DNA of 64,000 nt, taken from assembly GCA_944322305.1 (NCBI GenBank), contig CALUOP010000002.1:1-64000 (forward strand). Reading direction: 5' to 3'. Source of the stretch: an uncultured Coriobacteriaceae bacterium. GTDB taxonomy: Bacteria > Actinomycetota > Coriobacteriia > Coriobacteriales > Coriobacteriaceae. Positions 52,009 through 59,561 of this stretch are shown piece by piece; the first letter of the stretch is position 1, and the number at the start of each line of letters is the position of its first letter. Both the position numbers and the translations under genes were made by a program. The notes beneath the pieces were generated by a model that saw nothing but the letters and a program-made list of their open reading frames with translations, made no database searches and had not been told where the DNA came from.

Positions 52009-54921
52009 CTACGCAAGCCCCGCGGCGAGGCGGGCGCGGGCGATGGCGGCTTGGCCGTAGGCGATGCAGCCGTCGTTTACCGGTACCGTGCTCGGAACAA
52101 GCACGGCGAGGCCTGCGGCGCGCAGCAGCTGCCGCACGCGCTCGAGCAGCAGGCGGTTCATAAAGACGCCGCCCGAAAGCGCCACCGTTTCAAGACCGGT
52201 TTGCGCGCCCAAGCGCACTGCCACCCGGCAGGTTGCCTGCGCCACAGCCTCGTGAAACGCCAGGGCCAATAGCCCCGCATCCATGCCGCGCTCCTGCGCC
52301 TCAAGCAGGGCGAGAAGCACCGGCGCCGGGTCAAGCACGCGAGGGGTCAGCACGCGAGGGGCGGTTGCGTGTTGCCCGCCTGCAACGCATCGGTCGCTCG
52401 CGTTGCGTCTCCCGTCCGAAATGCTTTCGTTATCCGCGGCCTGTCGCTCGCCAGCAATGCTCCGCTCGCCCGCGCCGCACCGATCGTCCACGCTGCACCG
52501 ATCGCCCGCGCCGTGCTGGTCGTTTGCAGCGTCTCGGACGCCTATGCCGCACTGCTCACTCGCGTCGCACGAGGCGCCCGCTCGCTCACTCGTGCCGTGG
52601 TTCTCGCCGGTAAGCGCGGCAATCTCGTCACCGACAAACACGGTTGCCGCCGCGGCTTCCAGCGCGCGCCCGGCGCTGTTCTCACCCACGGCGCGCCAGG
52701 CGGCGGCTTCCAGCTCTATGGCGGGCTCGCCCTCGTAGGTTGCCTGGCCGCAGATGCCCAGCAGCGCCGCTGCGGCGTCAAAGAGGCGGCCCATGCTGGT
52801 GGTAACGGGGCTGTTGAGGCTGCGCTTGAGCATGGCGTGGGTCACGGAGCGCACCTCGTCGCCGAGCTCCGCCGCGAAGCCCTGGGCAGCGGGCTCATCC
52901 AGCAGGCCGTAGTCACTGAGCAGGGCGTAGGCGTTGCGCCGCGCGTCGCGCACCGAGGCAGCGCCGCCGGGCAGGCGCCACGGCCGCAGGTGGGCCGCGC
53001 GCTCAAAGCCGGTGAGGCTTGCGATAAGCACCTCGCCGCCCCAGATGGTGCCGTCCGGCTCAAGGGTACCGGCGCCGAGCAGGGCGGCGTTTGCGGGCCG
53101 GGCGGAAGCGGATCCGTCCCGGAGGGGATCGCGATCTGCGCAGTACGTTGCCCCGGCGCCCGTGCCGTCAAAGGCGACGCCGATCACGCGCGCATCGGCG
53201 CAGGCGTGCCCGTCGCAAGCCGCCTCGGCAAGCACGGCGGCAAGGTGCGCGTGGTGATGCTGCACCTCTACCAGCGGGATCCCGCGGCGCGCGGCCTCGG
53301 CGCGCGCCCACTGGCTCGCAAGGTAGCGTGGGTGCGCGTCACAGACCAGCGCGTCGGCCGCAAGGTCGAAAAGCTGGGAAAACCGCGTGCGCGCCTCGTG
53401 CCAGGCGTCCATGGTCTCGGCGTTCTCGATGTCGCCGATGTGCTGCGAGAGAAAGCACGCTGCGGCGCCGTCCCCGTTCTCGCGCGTGTACGCAAAGGTG
53501 GCCTTTTGCTCGGCGCCGCAGCAGAGAAGCGCGGGGATGCGCGTCGGGTTCGCCGCCGTTGGCAGCGGCAGCGGCGGCGGCGCGTACCCGCGGGCGCGGC
53601 GTACGGGCAGCGGCGCGCCGTCTGCGCCTACTCGCACCACCGAGTCGTCGTAGCGCGAGAGAATCGCGCGGTCGTTGCCCAAAAGCGCGTCGGCAATGCC
53701 GCTCGCTACCAGGCGTTTCCACGCCAGATCGTCGTCGGTCTCGATCGGCTCCTCGGAAAGGTTGCCGCTCGTCATCACCAGCGCGCGCACGCCCGTTTCG
53801 GCGCATGCCGCCATCAGCAGGTGCTGCAGCGGCGTGTAAGGCAGCATCACGCCCACTTCCGGCAGGTCAAAGGTCACCGCCGGGGCGAGAAGCACCGGCG
53901 CGCCCGCGGCGTGCGTGGCGCCGGAGGCCGCCGGCGGGGTGGGGGACGTGCGGGCGCCGCAATCTGTCGCTCTTCTTCTCAGCAGCACGATGGGGCGCAC
54001 CGACCCGCTGAGCAGCTCGCGCTCGGCGGGGCTCACGCGGCAAAGGGCCTCGGCGTCGCGTAGGGTGCGGACCATGACGGCCAGCGGCTTGTTGCTGCGG
54101 CGCTTGCGGCGGCGCAGCTCGCGCACGGCCGTGTCGTCGCCGGCGTTGCAGGCGAGATGAAAGCCGCCCAGGCCCTTCACGGCCACGATGCCGCCTTGGG
54201 CGATAAGCGCGGCGCAGCGTGCGATGACGGCGTCGCTTTCCTCGCGCGTAGTGCCCACGGCGGGTGTGGCCTTGCCGTCGGCCTTGCCCGCCGCGTCCGC
54301 GCGCTCGCGCCAGGTGAGGTGCGGCCCGCAGGCGAAGCAGGCGTCGGGCTGGGCGTGGAAGCGCCGGTCGAGCGGGTCGGCGTACTCGGCGGCGCAGGAC
54401 GGGCACAGGGGGAAGGGCGCCATCGAGGTGGCCGGACGGTCGTAGGGCAGGTCGCGGATGATGGTGAAGCGCGGCCCGCAGTTGGTGCAGTTGATGAAGG
54501 GGTAGTGGTAGCGCCGGTCGGCGGGGTCGAAGAGCTCGCGGACGCAGTCGGGGCAGGTGGCGATGTCGGGCGAGACGAGCGTGGTGCGCGCCGTGTCGGC
54601 GTTCGAGGTGCGGATCTCGAAGCGGGGGGCGCCGGCGCCAGCGCGCCCGGCGGCCGCGTTGTCGGCAGCCCCGTCGCCGTTTTTCTCGTCCAGCCAGGAA
54701 ACCTGCACGGCATCGACCCGCGCGGCGGCAGGGGCGTTGGCGCTCAGGGCTCGTGCGAACTTCTCAACGGTCGCACGCGCGCCGACGGCCTCAACGTGCA
54801 CGCCGTCCGAGGCGTTGAGCACCCAACCGGCCAGCCCGCGCGCCACCGCCTCGCGGTACACAAAGGGGCGGAACCCCACCCCCTGCACGATCCCGGTTAT
54901 ATATATGCGCGCCCGTGCCAT
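52009..54921 (-). CDS. hypF: Carbamoyltransferase HypF
   Basis: This 970-residue enzyme turns carbamoyl phosphate into a carbamoyl-adenylate and loads HypE. The order is acylphosphatase domain at about 1-92 (GIVQGVGFRPFVYREA), paired zinc fingers (CPDCVREL, INCTNCGPRF, CPSCAAEY, CFACGPHL) and a YrdC-like domain (GIVAVKGLGGFHLACNA, KPLAVMVR). A Kae1-like domain with metal histidines (EVQHHHAHLAAVLAE) follows. An insertion of about 75 residues near 773-847 is a degenerate six-residue repeat (GAGDRC, SVDDRC, GAGERS). The family usually has about 750 residues. The start at 54921 has GAGGGG upstream. Confidence 0.95.
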   Translation of the reverse strand: MARARIYITGIVQGVGFRPFVYREAVARGLAGWVLNASDGVHVEAVGARATVEKFARALSANAPAAARVDAVQVSWLDEKNGDGAADNAAAGRAGAGAPRFEIRTSNADTARTTLVSPDIATCPDCVRELFDPADRRYHYPFINCTNCGPRFTIIRDLPYDRPATSMAPFPLCPSCAAEYADPLDRRFHAQPDACFACGPHLTWRERADAAGKADGKATPAVGTTREESDAVIARCAALIAQGGIVAVKGLGGFHLACNAGDDTAVRELRRRKRRSNKPLAVMVRTLRDAEALCRVSPAERELLSGSVRPIVLLRRRATDCGARTSPTPPAASGATHAAGAPVLLAPAVTFDLPEVGVMLPYTPLQHLLMAACAETGVRALVMTSGNLSEEPIETDDDLAWKRLVASGIADALLGNDRAILSRYDDSVVRVGADGAPLPVRRARGYAPPPLPLPTAANPTRIPALLCCGAEQKATFAYTRENGDGAAACFLSQHIGDIENAETMDAWHEARTRFSQLFDLAADALVCDAHPRYLASQWARAEAARRGIPLVEVQHHHAHLAAVLAEAACDGHACADARVIGVAFDGTGAGATYCADRDPLRDGSASARPANAALLGAGTLEPDGTIWGGEVLIASLTGFERAAHLRPWRLPGGAASVRDARRNAYALLSDYGLLDEPAAQGFAAELGDEVRSVTHAMLKRSLNSPVTTSMGRLFDAAAALLGICGQATYEGEPAIELEAAAWRAVGENSAGRALEAAAATVFVGDEIAALTGENHGTSERAGASCDASEQCGIGVRDAANDQHGAGDRCSVDDRCGAGERSIAGERQAADNESISDGRRNASDRCVAGGQHATAPRVLTPRVLDPAPVLLALLEAQERGMDAGLLALAFHEAVAQATCRVAVRLGAQTGLETVALSGGVFMNRLLLERVRQLLRAAGLAVLVPSTVPVNDGCIAYGQAAIARARLAAGLA

Positions 54922-54994
54922 GTCCCCTCGCTTCACGCCCGGATAAGCAGAACAACCCCGCCCCAGCAGGTGCCGGCGGCCATCGCAGGCCGCC

Positions 54995-55426
54995 CTACAG
55001 CTCCAAGCTTGTGCCGGTGGCGGCGCAGGTCAGCGCGCCGTGGTGCACGCCGCGCAGCGCCAAGAGCTTGTCGGCCAGCTCGTACACGCGCGCGCCGACG
55101 CCCTTGAGCGCCAGGATCTCCAGGCAGTTGTGGTGGTCCAGGTGCACGTGCATGGTCGAGACGATCTCGGCGGTGTAGTCGTGTTGGATGTCGTCTAGCC
55201 GGCGCGTGAGGTCGCCGGTGTGGTGGTCGTAGATCATCGTGAGCGAGCCGATGACCTCCTCCTCGGGCGTGCGCAGCTCGTCAGCCACCAGGGCCTGGCG
55301 GATAAGGTCGCGCACGGCCTCGGAGCGGTTGCGGTCGCCGCGCGTGCGCTCGTTGAGCTTGTCAAACTGGTTGAGCAGGTTCTCGGGCACGGCGATGGAG
55401 AACCGCGTGAGGTCGTTCTCGGCCAT
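54995..55426 (-). CDS. nikR: Nickel-responsive regulator NikR
   Basis: This 143-residue protein has a ribbon-helix-helix domain at 1-48 (LTRFSIAVPENLLNQFDKLN). The C-terminal ACT-like domain carries the nickel ligands, seen in YDHHTGDL, HDYTAEIVSTMHVHLDHHNCLE. It represses nickel-uptake or related genes when nickel is plentiful. The position beside hypF and the other maturation genes fits a [NiFe] hydrogenase system. The ATG at 55426 has AAGGAGG upstream. A candidate palindromic operator lies before the preceding small gene. Confidence 0.96.
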   Translation of the reverse strand: MAENDLTRFSIAVPENLLNQFDKLNERTRGDRNRSEAVRDLIRQALVADELRTPEEEVIGSLTMIYDHHTGDLTRRLDDIQHDYTAEIVSTMHVHLDHHNCLEILALKGVGARVYELADKLLALRGVHHGALTCAATGTSLEL

Positions 55427-55537
55427 GATGCCTCCTTGGCGCGGGTAAGGGCGACGGGCAAGCGGGAGGGGGCGGGGCCGCCGTTGCTGCGCGGCGCACG
55501 GCGTACGGCGCGCTGCGTGCGGTCCCACCCCGCTTCG

Positions 55538-55786
55538 CTACACCAGCTTGACGGAGCCCACGGAGTTGTGGTCGCTCTCGATGGCCTCCTCGTAGCCCTC
55601 GAGCGCGGCGTGCGCCTCGCCCAGCGCGGCCATGGCCTGCTCCAGCTTGTGGGCGATGCGGTCCATCTGGAACGCCTCGGTAGCGTGGGTGAGGTCGTGC
55701 GCCCAGTTGTGCGCGAGCTCCACCGTGTCGTCGATCTGCTTGACGGTCATGGCGAGCTGGCTCATGTTCATTCCGACGTCGTGCAT
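55538..55786 (-). CDS. Small helical His-containing protein beside nikR
   Basis: This 82-residue protein is almost entirely helical (MSQLAMTVKQIDDTVELA, FQMDRIAHKLEQAMAALG) with scattered His and Met (MHDVGMNM, HNWAHDLTHA, DHNS) that could bind metal. I do not recognise the family. It precedes nikR by 111 bases in the same direction and has a good ribosome site (AAAGGA). It follows a long palindrome that may be a NikR site. A role in nickel handling is a guess from context. Confidence 0.65.
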   Translation of the reverse strand: MHDVGMNMSQLAMTVKQIDDTVELAHNWAHDLTHATEAFQMDRIAHKLEQAMAALGEAHAALEGYEEAIESDHNSVGSVKLV

Positions 55787-55851
55787 GGCAAGTCCTTTCT
55801 GCATGGGCGAGAAGCACTCCGGTTGATCAGCTTGCCTAAGTGTACTACGCC

Positions 55852-55890
55852 GCATGCGCCAAACTAGGCCGTGCTTAATTTGGCGCGTGC
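55852..55890. promoter_or_regulatory. 39-bp palindrome, candidate NikR operator
   Basis: GCATGCGCCAAA (55852-55863) and TTTGGCGCGTGC (55879-55890) are inverted with one mismatch in 12, around a 15-base spacer. NikR operators in other bacteria are also widely spaced dyads. It lies 66 bases before the small gene upstream of nikR. Confidence 0.5.
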
Positions 55891-55936
55891 GCGGCTTCCG
55901 GCTCGGTTGGTTATGCCAACAGCAGTCCACGGCTTA

Positions 55937-56032
55937 GTTGGTCGCGCTGTCGACAGGCGAAATCCAGTTGGGAGCTCGCACGACACGTAACTGCCGATTA
56001 TTCGAGAATTACGTGCCGTTTGCGCGACCAAC
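55937..56032. repeat. GTTGGTCGC nested hairpin, second locus
   Basis: GTTGGTCGCGC (55937-55947) pairs with GCGCGACCAAC (56022-56032). Inside, CACGTAA (55984-55990) pairs with TTACGTG (56009-56015). The same nested design, with a different inner stem, is at 20549-20618. Nothing else is seen in 55891-56110. Confidence 0.65.
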
Positions 56033-56113
56033 CGTTCCTTGTCTGCTGAAACGGCGATCAACCAAGCCGCACCAACCTTTCTTTTCGCTGCGCCCCTCCA
56101 TCCCGCGCCATGC

Positions 56114-56152
56114 AAAAGCGCCGCCGCCCTGCGCGGGGGCGGCGGCGCTTCT
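56114..56152 (-). terminator. Terminator of the trxA gene
   Basis: AGCGCCGCCGCCC pairs with GGGCGGCGGCGCT, and on the minus strand TTTT follows. It lies about 70 bases past the trxA stop. Confidence 0.85.
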
Positions 56153-56223
56153 AAAGGGAGAGCATCGCGGGGTTGGCGCGGCGGTGCAACGGTACGGCGG
56201 CGCACCAGCGCGCAGCCAAGCGC

Positions 56224-56544
56224 TTACAGGTTGCGCTTGATCTCCTCGAACAGGCGGACCTTGGGCATGGCGCCCACCGTGCGGCCGATCTCCTGGCCGT
56301 TCTTGAACAGCACCAGCGTGGGGATGGACATCACGTGGAAGCGCATCGCGAGGTCCTGATTGTCGTCAACGTTGCACTTGGCGACGTTGATGGTGCCGGC
56401 CATCTCGCCGGCGATCTCCTCAACCACGGGGGACAGCGCGCGGCACGGTCCGCACCACGGCGCCCAGAAGTCCACGAGCGTGGGGGTGGCGGAGGCGATC
56501 GTTTCGTCGAACGTGTCGAGCGTGAGTTCTTTCAGAGCTGCCAT
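56224..56544 (-). CDS. trxA: Thioredoxin
   Basis: This 106-residue cytoplasmic disulfide reductant has the active site WAPWCGPCRALSP near 27-39, the cis-proline in MSIPTLVLFKNG and the length typical of TrxA. The start at 56544 has AAAGGAG upstream. It is a single gene with its own terminator. No thioredoxin reductase is adjacent. Confidence 0.96.
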   Translation of the reverse strand: MAALKELTLDTFDETIASATPTLVDFWAPWCGPCRALSPVVEEIAGEMAGTINVAKCNVDDNQDLAMRFHVMSIPTLVLFKNGQEIGRTVGAMPKVRLFEEIKRNL

Positions 56545-56734
56545 AGGATTCTCCTTTGCAAGCGACGGCGCGACGCGGGTGCTGCCCTGCGCTTGATGGC
56601 GGGGTTGCGCCCCGCGGAGCGTGCCGGCCGTGGTTGACATCGCTTGCCTTATACCCAAGGCCACGCAAGATGTGACGCGCCAAAACTGCCCATTTTGTTG
56701 CAAGATCGGGGGAGCGGAGCATATGTGGTGTCCA

Positions 56735-56805
56735 AGGGCGTCCAGCCGACACGGGTTGAAACGAACACGTCCCCATCCAACCCATCCAACCCGTTGCCGT
56801 GCCCC
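56735..56805. repeat. Partial GGTTGGGGACG-family element
   Basis: GACACGGGTTGAAACGAACA and CGTCCCCATCCAACCCATCC match the right half of the element at 16488-16573 (GACACGGGTTGAAAC is identical). The left half is missing. Apart from this, 56545-56899 holds no feature I can name. Confidence 0.5.
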
Positions 56806-56899
56806 GCGTCAGCTCCGGGCGCAGGGTACAATGCAGCCAAAAGCGACGCGGGCGCTCAGCGCGCCTCCGCCTGCCCGAACCTTTGCGAAAGGGGTTCTC

Positions 56900-57457
56900 A
56901 TGCCCGTTGTGCCCACTGCCGAGATTCGCGCCGCCTACGTGGAGGCGCTGCGCAGCCAGCTGAGCGCTCTGGCCGAGCGCGGCGCGTGGGTGGCGGGCAA
57001 CGTGTTTTCGCCGGTGGTGCTGGTGAAAGGCGACCTCAACGCGGCGGAGCGCGCCGGCGGGGAGCTTTTGGCCGGCGCCGACGGGGCGGCCCTGCGCGCG
57101 GCACTCGAGCGCCTGGGCTACGCGCCGGAGGATTTCTGCGCGCTCGCCGCGTGCTCGGACGCCGGGGAGGCGCTGCCAACCGCGCTTTTCCGCGAGGCGC
57201 TTGAGCTGCTCGACCCCGAGGCAATCGTTGCGCTGGACGGGATCGCCGCCGACGCGGTGCGCGCGGCGTACGCCGACGAGCTCGCGTGCGTGGAGGACGC
57301 GGCCCAGGCGGCGCTGGTGCCCGGCGTGGTGGCGCGCGTGCTGGGCCGGCGGGTGCTTGCGCTCGACGGCTTTGAAGCGGCGCTTGCGAACCCGCGCGAC
57401 AAGCAGCGCATGTGGGCCTACCTCAAGCAGCTGCCGCCCGAGGGCGCGCCGTACTAA
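56900..57457 (+). CDS. Unknown protein, possibly related to the uracil-DNA glycosylase fold
   Basis: This 185-residue, Ala/Leu-rich soluble protein has ordered stretches: GNVFSPVVLVKGDLNAAERA near 32-51, ELLDPEAIVALDGIAADAVR and PGVVARVLGRRVLALDGFEA. The middle (xLxPxxIVALG-like) faintly recalls family-4 uracil-DNA glycosylases, but no catalytic or Fe-S motif is present, so I do not assign it. GAAAGGGG lies before the ATG at 56900. A longer frame upstream is repeat DNA. The end is a clear KQRMWAYLKQLPPEGAPY. Confidence 0.6.
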   Translation: MPVVPTAEIRAAYVEALRSQLSALAERGAWVAGNVFSPVVLVKGDLNAAERAGGELLAGADGAALRAALERLGYAPEDFCALAACSDAGEALPTALFREALELLDPEAIVALDGIAADAVRAAYADELACVEDAAQAALVPGVVARVLGRRVLALDGFEAALANPRDKQRMWAYLKQLPPEGAPY

Positions 57458-57601
57458 GCGCTCTACCATGCCCGGCGCCGTTCGCCCTGCTCTTCTCGCC
57501 CAGGCGAATGCCGGTGCGGTAATCTGGGCATCCTTGTGCCGTAGGAACCACGCCGAACCGCCGGCCTCGCCCGCCGCGGAACGGCAAGAGGGGAGTTGCA
57601 T

Positions 57602-58222
57602 ATGAAGGCGTTGCTCATCAACGGCGGCCCGCACAAGCAGGGCTGCACCAACCTGGCTCTGGAGCACGTGGCGCGCGGCCTGGCCGAGGGCGGCTGCGAT
57701 TCCGAGATCGTCTGGCTGGGCAACAAGCCCATCGCGGGCTGCATGGCGTGCGGCCGGTGCCGCGAGCTCGGCCGCTGCGTGATCGACGACGTGGTGAACG
57801 AGCTCATCCCCAAGGCCCGCGAGGCCGACGGCATCGTGATCGGCTCGCCGGTGCACTACGCGGCGCCCGCCGCCCAGGCGGTCGCGGCGATGCACCGCCT
57901 GTTCTACACCCGCGCGGTCGACTGGTCGGGCAAGGTGGGCGCCAGCGTCGTGAGTTGCCGCCGCGGTGGCTCGGCCACGGCGTTTGACCAGCTCAACAAG
58001 TATTTCTCCATTTCGGGCATGCCGCAGGTGTCGTCGTATTACTGGAACGAGATCCACGGCAACACCCCCGAGGAGGCTCTGCAGGACGAGGAGGGCCTCG
58101 CTACCATGCAGCAGCTGGGCCTCAACATGGCGTGGCTCATCAGCTGCATCAAGGCGGGCGAGAAGAGCGGCCACCCCTATCCCGGTCACGTCCACAGCGC
58201 CAAGACCAACTTCATCCGCTAA
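57602..58222 (+). CDS. Flavodoxin-fold NADPH-dependent FMN reductase/iron-sulfur flavoprotein-like
   Basis: This 206-residue protein has a flavodoxin fold. The N-terminal phosphate loop is NGGPHKQGCTN. A cysteine-rich loop (GCMACGRCRELGRC) follows at about 50-63, typical of iron-sulfur flavoproteins and related FMN reductases. Then comes the flavin contact GIVIGSPVHYAAPAAQ. It would reduce flavins or small molecules using NAD(P)H. AGGGGAG lies before the ATG at 57602. It precedes the nad operon but has a terminator between, so co-transcription is unlikely. Confidence 0.85.
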   Translation: MKALLINGGPHKQGCTNLALEHVARGLAEGGCDSEIVWLGNKPIAGCMACGRCRELGRCVIDDVVNELIPKAREADGIVIGSPVHYAAPAAQAVAAMHRLFYTRAVDWSGKVGASVVSCRRGGSATAFDQLNKYFSISGMPQVSSYYWNEIHGNTPEEALQDEEGLATMQQLGLNMAWLISCIKAGEKSGHPYPGHVHSAKTNFIR

Positions 58223-58315
58223 GGAAGCGCCGACCCATCCGCTGCGGGGGACGAACGCGCGGGGACGGACGCCAAAGGCATGCGTGGCGCTAAAGCTGCC
58301 GCGTGCGCAGCTTGC

Positions 58316-58361
58316 GGGCCGGGCCCCGGGATTTGGCAAGATCTCGGGGTCCGGCCCTTTT
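58316..58361 (+). terminator. Terminator after the flavin reductase gene
   Basis: GGGCCGGGCCCCG pairs with CGGGGTCCGGCCC and is followed by TTTT. Confidence 0.85.
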
Positions 58362-58423
58362 GCGTTTGCACGGCCCGCGTCCCTGCGCCCCACCCCTGCA
58401 TTTCGTGTATAAGACTTTACAGC

Positions 58424-58456
58424 TGTCTTGTCACATGACAACACACGTGCCATACT
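58424..58456 (+). promoter_or_regulatory. nad operon promoter with candidate NiaR operator
   Basis: TTGTCA (58428-58433), 17 bases and CATACT (58451-58456) form the promoter. The -35 element is half of a palindrome, TGTCTTGTCA, CA, TGACAACACA (58424-58445), with one mismatch. The operon ends with the repressor gene niaR, so this is the natural site for niacin-dependent autorepression. Confidence 0.6.
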
Positions 58457-58487
58457 AGCGCAGATTTTGCCCTGCGGAAGGAGCCCT

Positions 58488-59552
58488 ATGGCCAACGTGT
58501 CCGACATCCCAGCACCAACGTCCGAGCTTGCCCGCGAGCTCGCCGAGCTCAAGCGCTCGCGCAACGCGGTGCTGCTCTCCCATTACTACGTAGCCCCCGA
58601 GATCCAAGCCGCGGCTGATTACGTGGGCGACTCGTTTGCCCTGGCCAAGCTCGCGGTGAGCCTGCCGCAGCAGACCCTCGTGATCGCCGGCGTCTCGTTC
58701 ATGGGCGAAAGCATGAAGCTGCTCAACCCCCAAAAGACCGTGCTGCTGCCAAACCCGCAGGCAGACTGCCCCATGGCGCACATGGTGACCCGCGCGGACG
58801 TCGAGCGCGCCCGCGCCGCGTACGGGGACGACCTCGCGGTGGTGTGCTACGTCAACTCAACCGCCGAGATCAAAAGCTGGTCGGACGTGTGCGTGACCTC
58901 GTCCAACGCCGTGAAGATCGTGCGCGCGCTGCCGCAGGGCACTGTCCTGTTCATCCCCGACCAGAACCTCGGCCGGTACGTGGCCGCCCACGTGCCCGAG
59001 AAGCGCGTCCTGCTCAACGACGGCTGCTGCCCCTACCACCGCGACCTCGCCTTGGACGAGGTCCGCGTGCTCAAGCAGGCGCACCCGGACGCGCTGGTTT
59101 TGGCGCACCCGGAGTGCGCGCCCGAGGTGGTGGCCGAGGCCGACTATGCGGGCTCCACGGCCGGCATCATCGCGTATGCCGAGAAGAGCCCGGCGCGCGA
59201 GTTCATCGTGCTCACCATGGACGGCGTGGCTGCCGAGCTGGAGAAACGCTGCAACGGGGCGATCGCAGCGCCGGAGGCGGCCGACGAGGGCGCCGCGGGC
59301 GAGAAGGACGAGAAGCACGCTGCGGGGGAGAAGGACGCTGCTCCCGCCGCGTCTGCCGCGCCGCGCAAGCGCTTTTACTTCCCGGCACAGGCCACCTGCC
59401 CCGAGATGGCCTCGATCACGCTGGAGCAGGTGGTGGCGTGCCTGCGGGCCGAGGACCCGGCGGCCTCGCCGTATGCGGTGAGCGTGGACGCGGCGCTGGC
59501 GGGACCTGCCAAGCAGATGCTCGACCGCATGCTTGCCTACGCCGCGCAGTGA
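58488..59552 (+). CDS. nadA: Quinolinate synthase
   Basis: This 354-residue [4Fe-4S] enzyme condenses iminoaspartate with dihydroxyacetone phosphate to quinolinate. Landmarks are LLSHYYVAPEIQAAADYVGD, FMGESMKLLNPQKTVLLPN and the cluster cysteines in ADCPMAHM near 93, HPECAPE near 208 and ATCPEM near 303. CYVNSTAEIKSWSDVCVTSS is another conserved block. An insertion of about 35 Ala/Glu/Lys-rich residues (about 260-295) lies before the last cysteine. The ATG has GGAAGGAG upstream. It begins the nadA-nadB-nadC-niaR operon. Confidence 0.96.
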   Translation: MANVSDIPAPTSELARELAELKRSRNAVLLSHYYVAPEIQAAADYVGDSFALAKLAVSLPQQTLVIAGVSFMGESMKLLNPQKTVLLPNPQADCPMAHMVTRADVERARAAYGDDLAVVCYVNSTAEIKSWSDVCVTSSNAVKIVRALPQGTVLFIPDQNLGRYVAAHVPEKRVLLNDGCCPYHRDLALDEVRVLKQAHPDALVLAHPECAPEVVAEADYAGSTAGIIAYAEKSPAREFIVLTMDGVAAELEKRCNGAIAAPEAADEGAAGEKDEKHAAGEKDAAPAASAAPRKRFYFPAQATCPEMASITLEQVVACLRAEDPAASPYAVSVDAALAGPAKQMLDRMLAYAAQ

Positions 59553-59561
59553 GGGGGGCCG

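Noticed and set aside
51677-52060. Repeat protein coded by array B
   Set aside because: Several frames on both strands are open through the array because the unit lacks stops. No frame has a ribosome site and a conserved end.
48129-55786. Complete hydrogenase locus
   Set aside because: Only maturation genes hypC, D, E, F and nikR are present. hypA, hypB and the structural subunits are not in the window.
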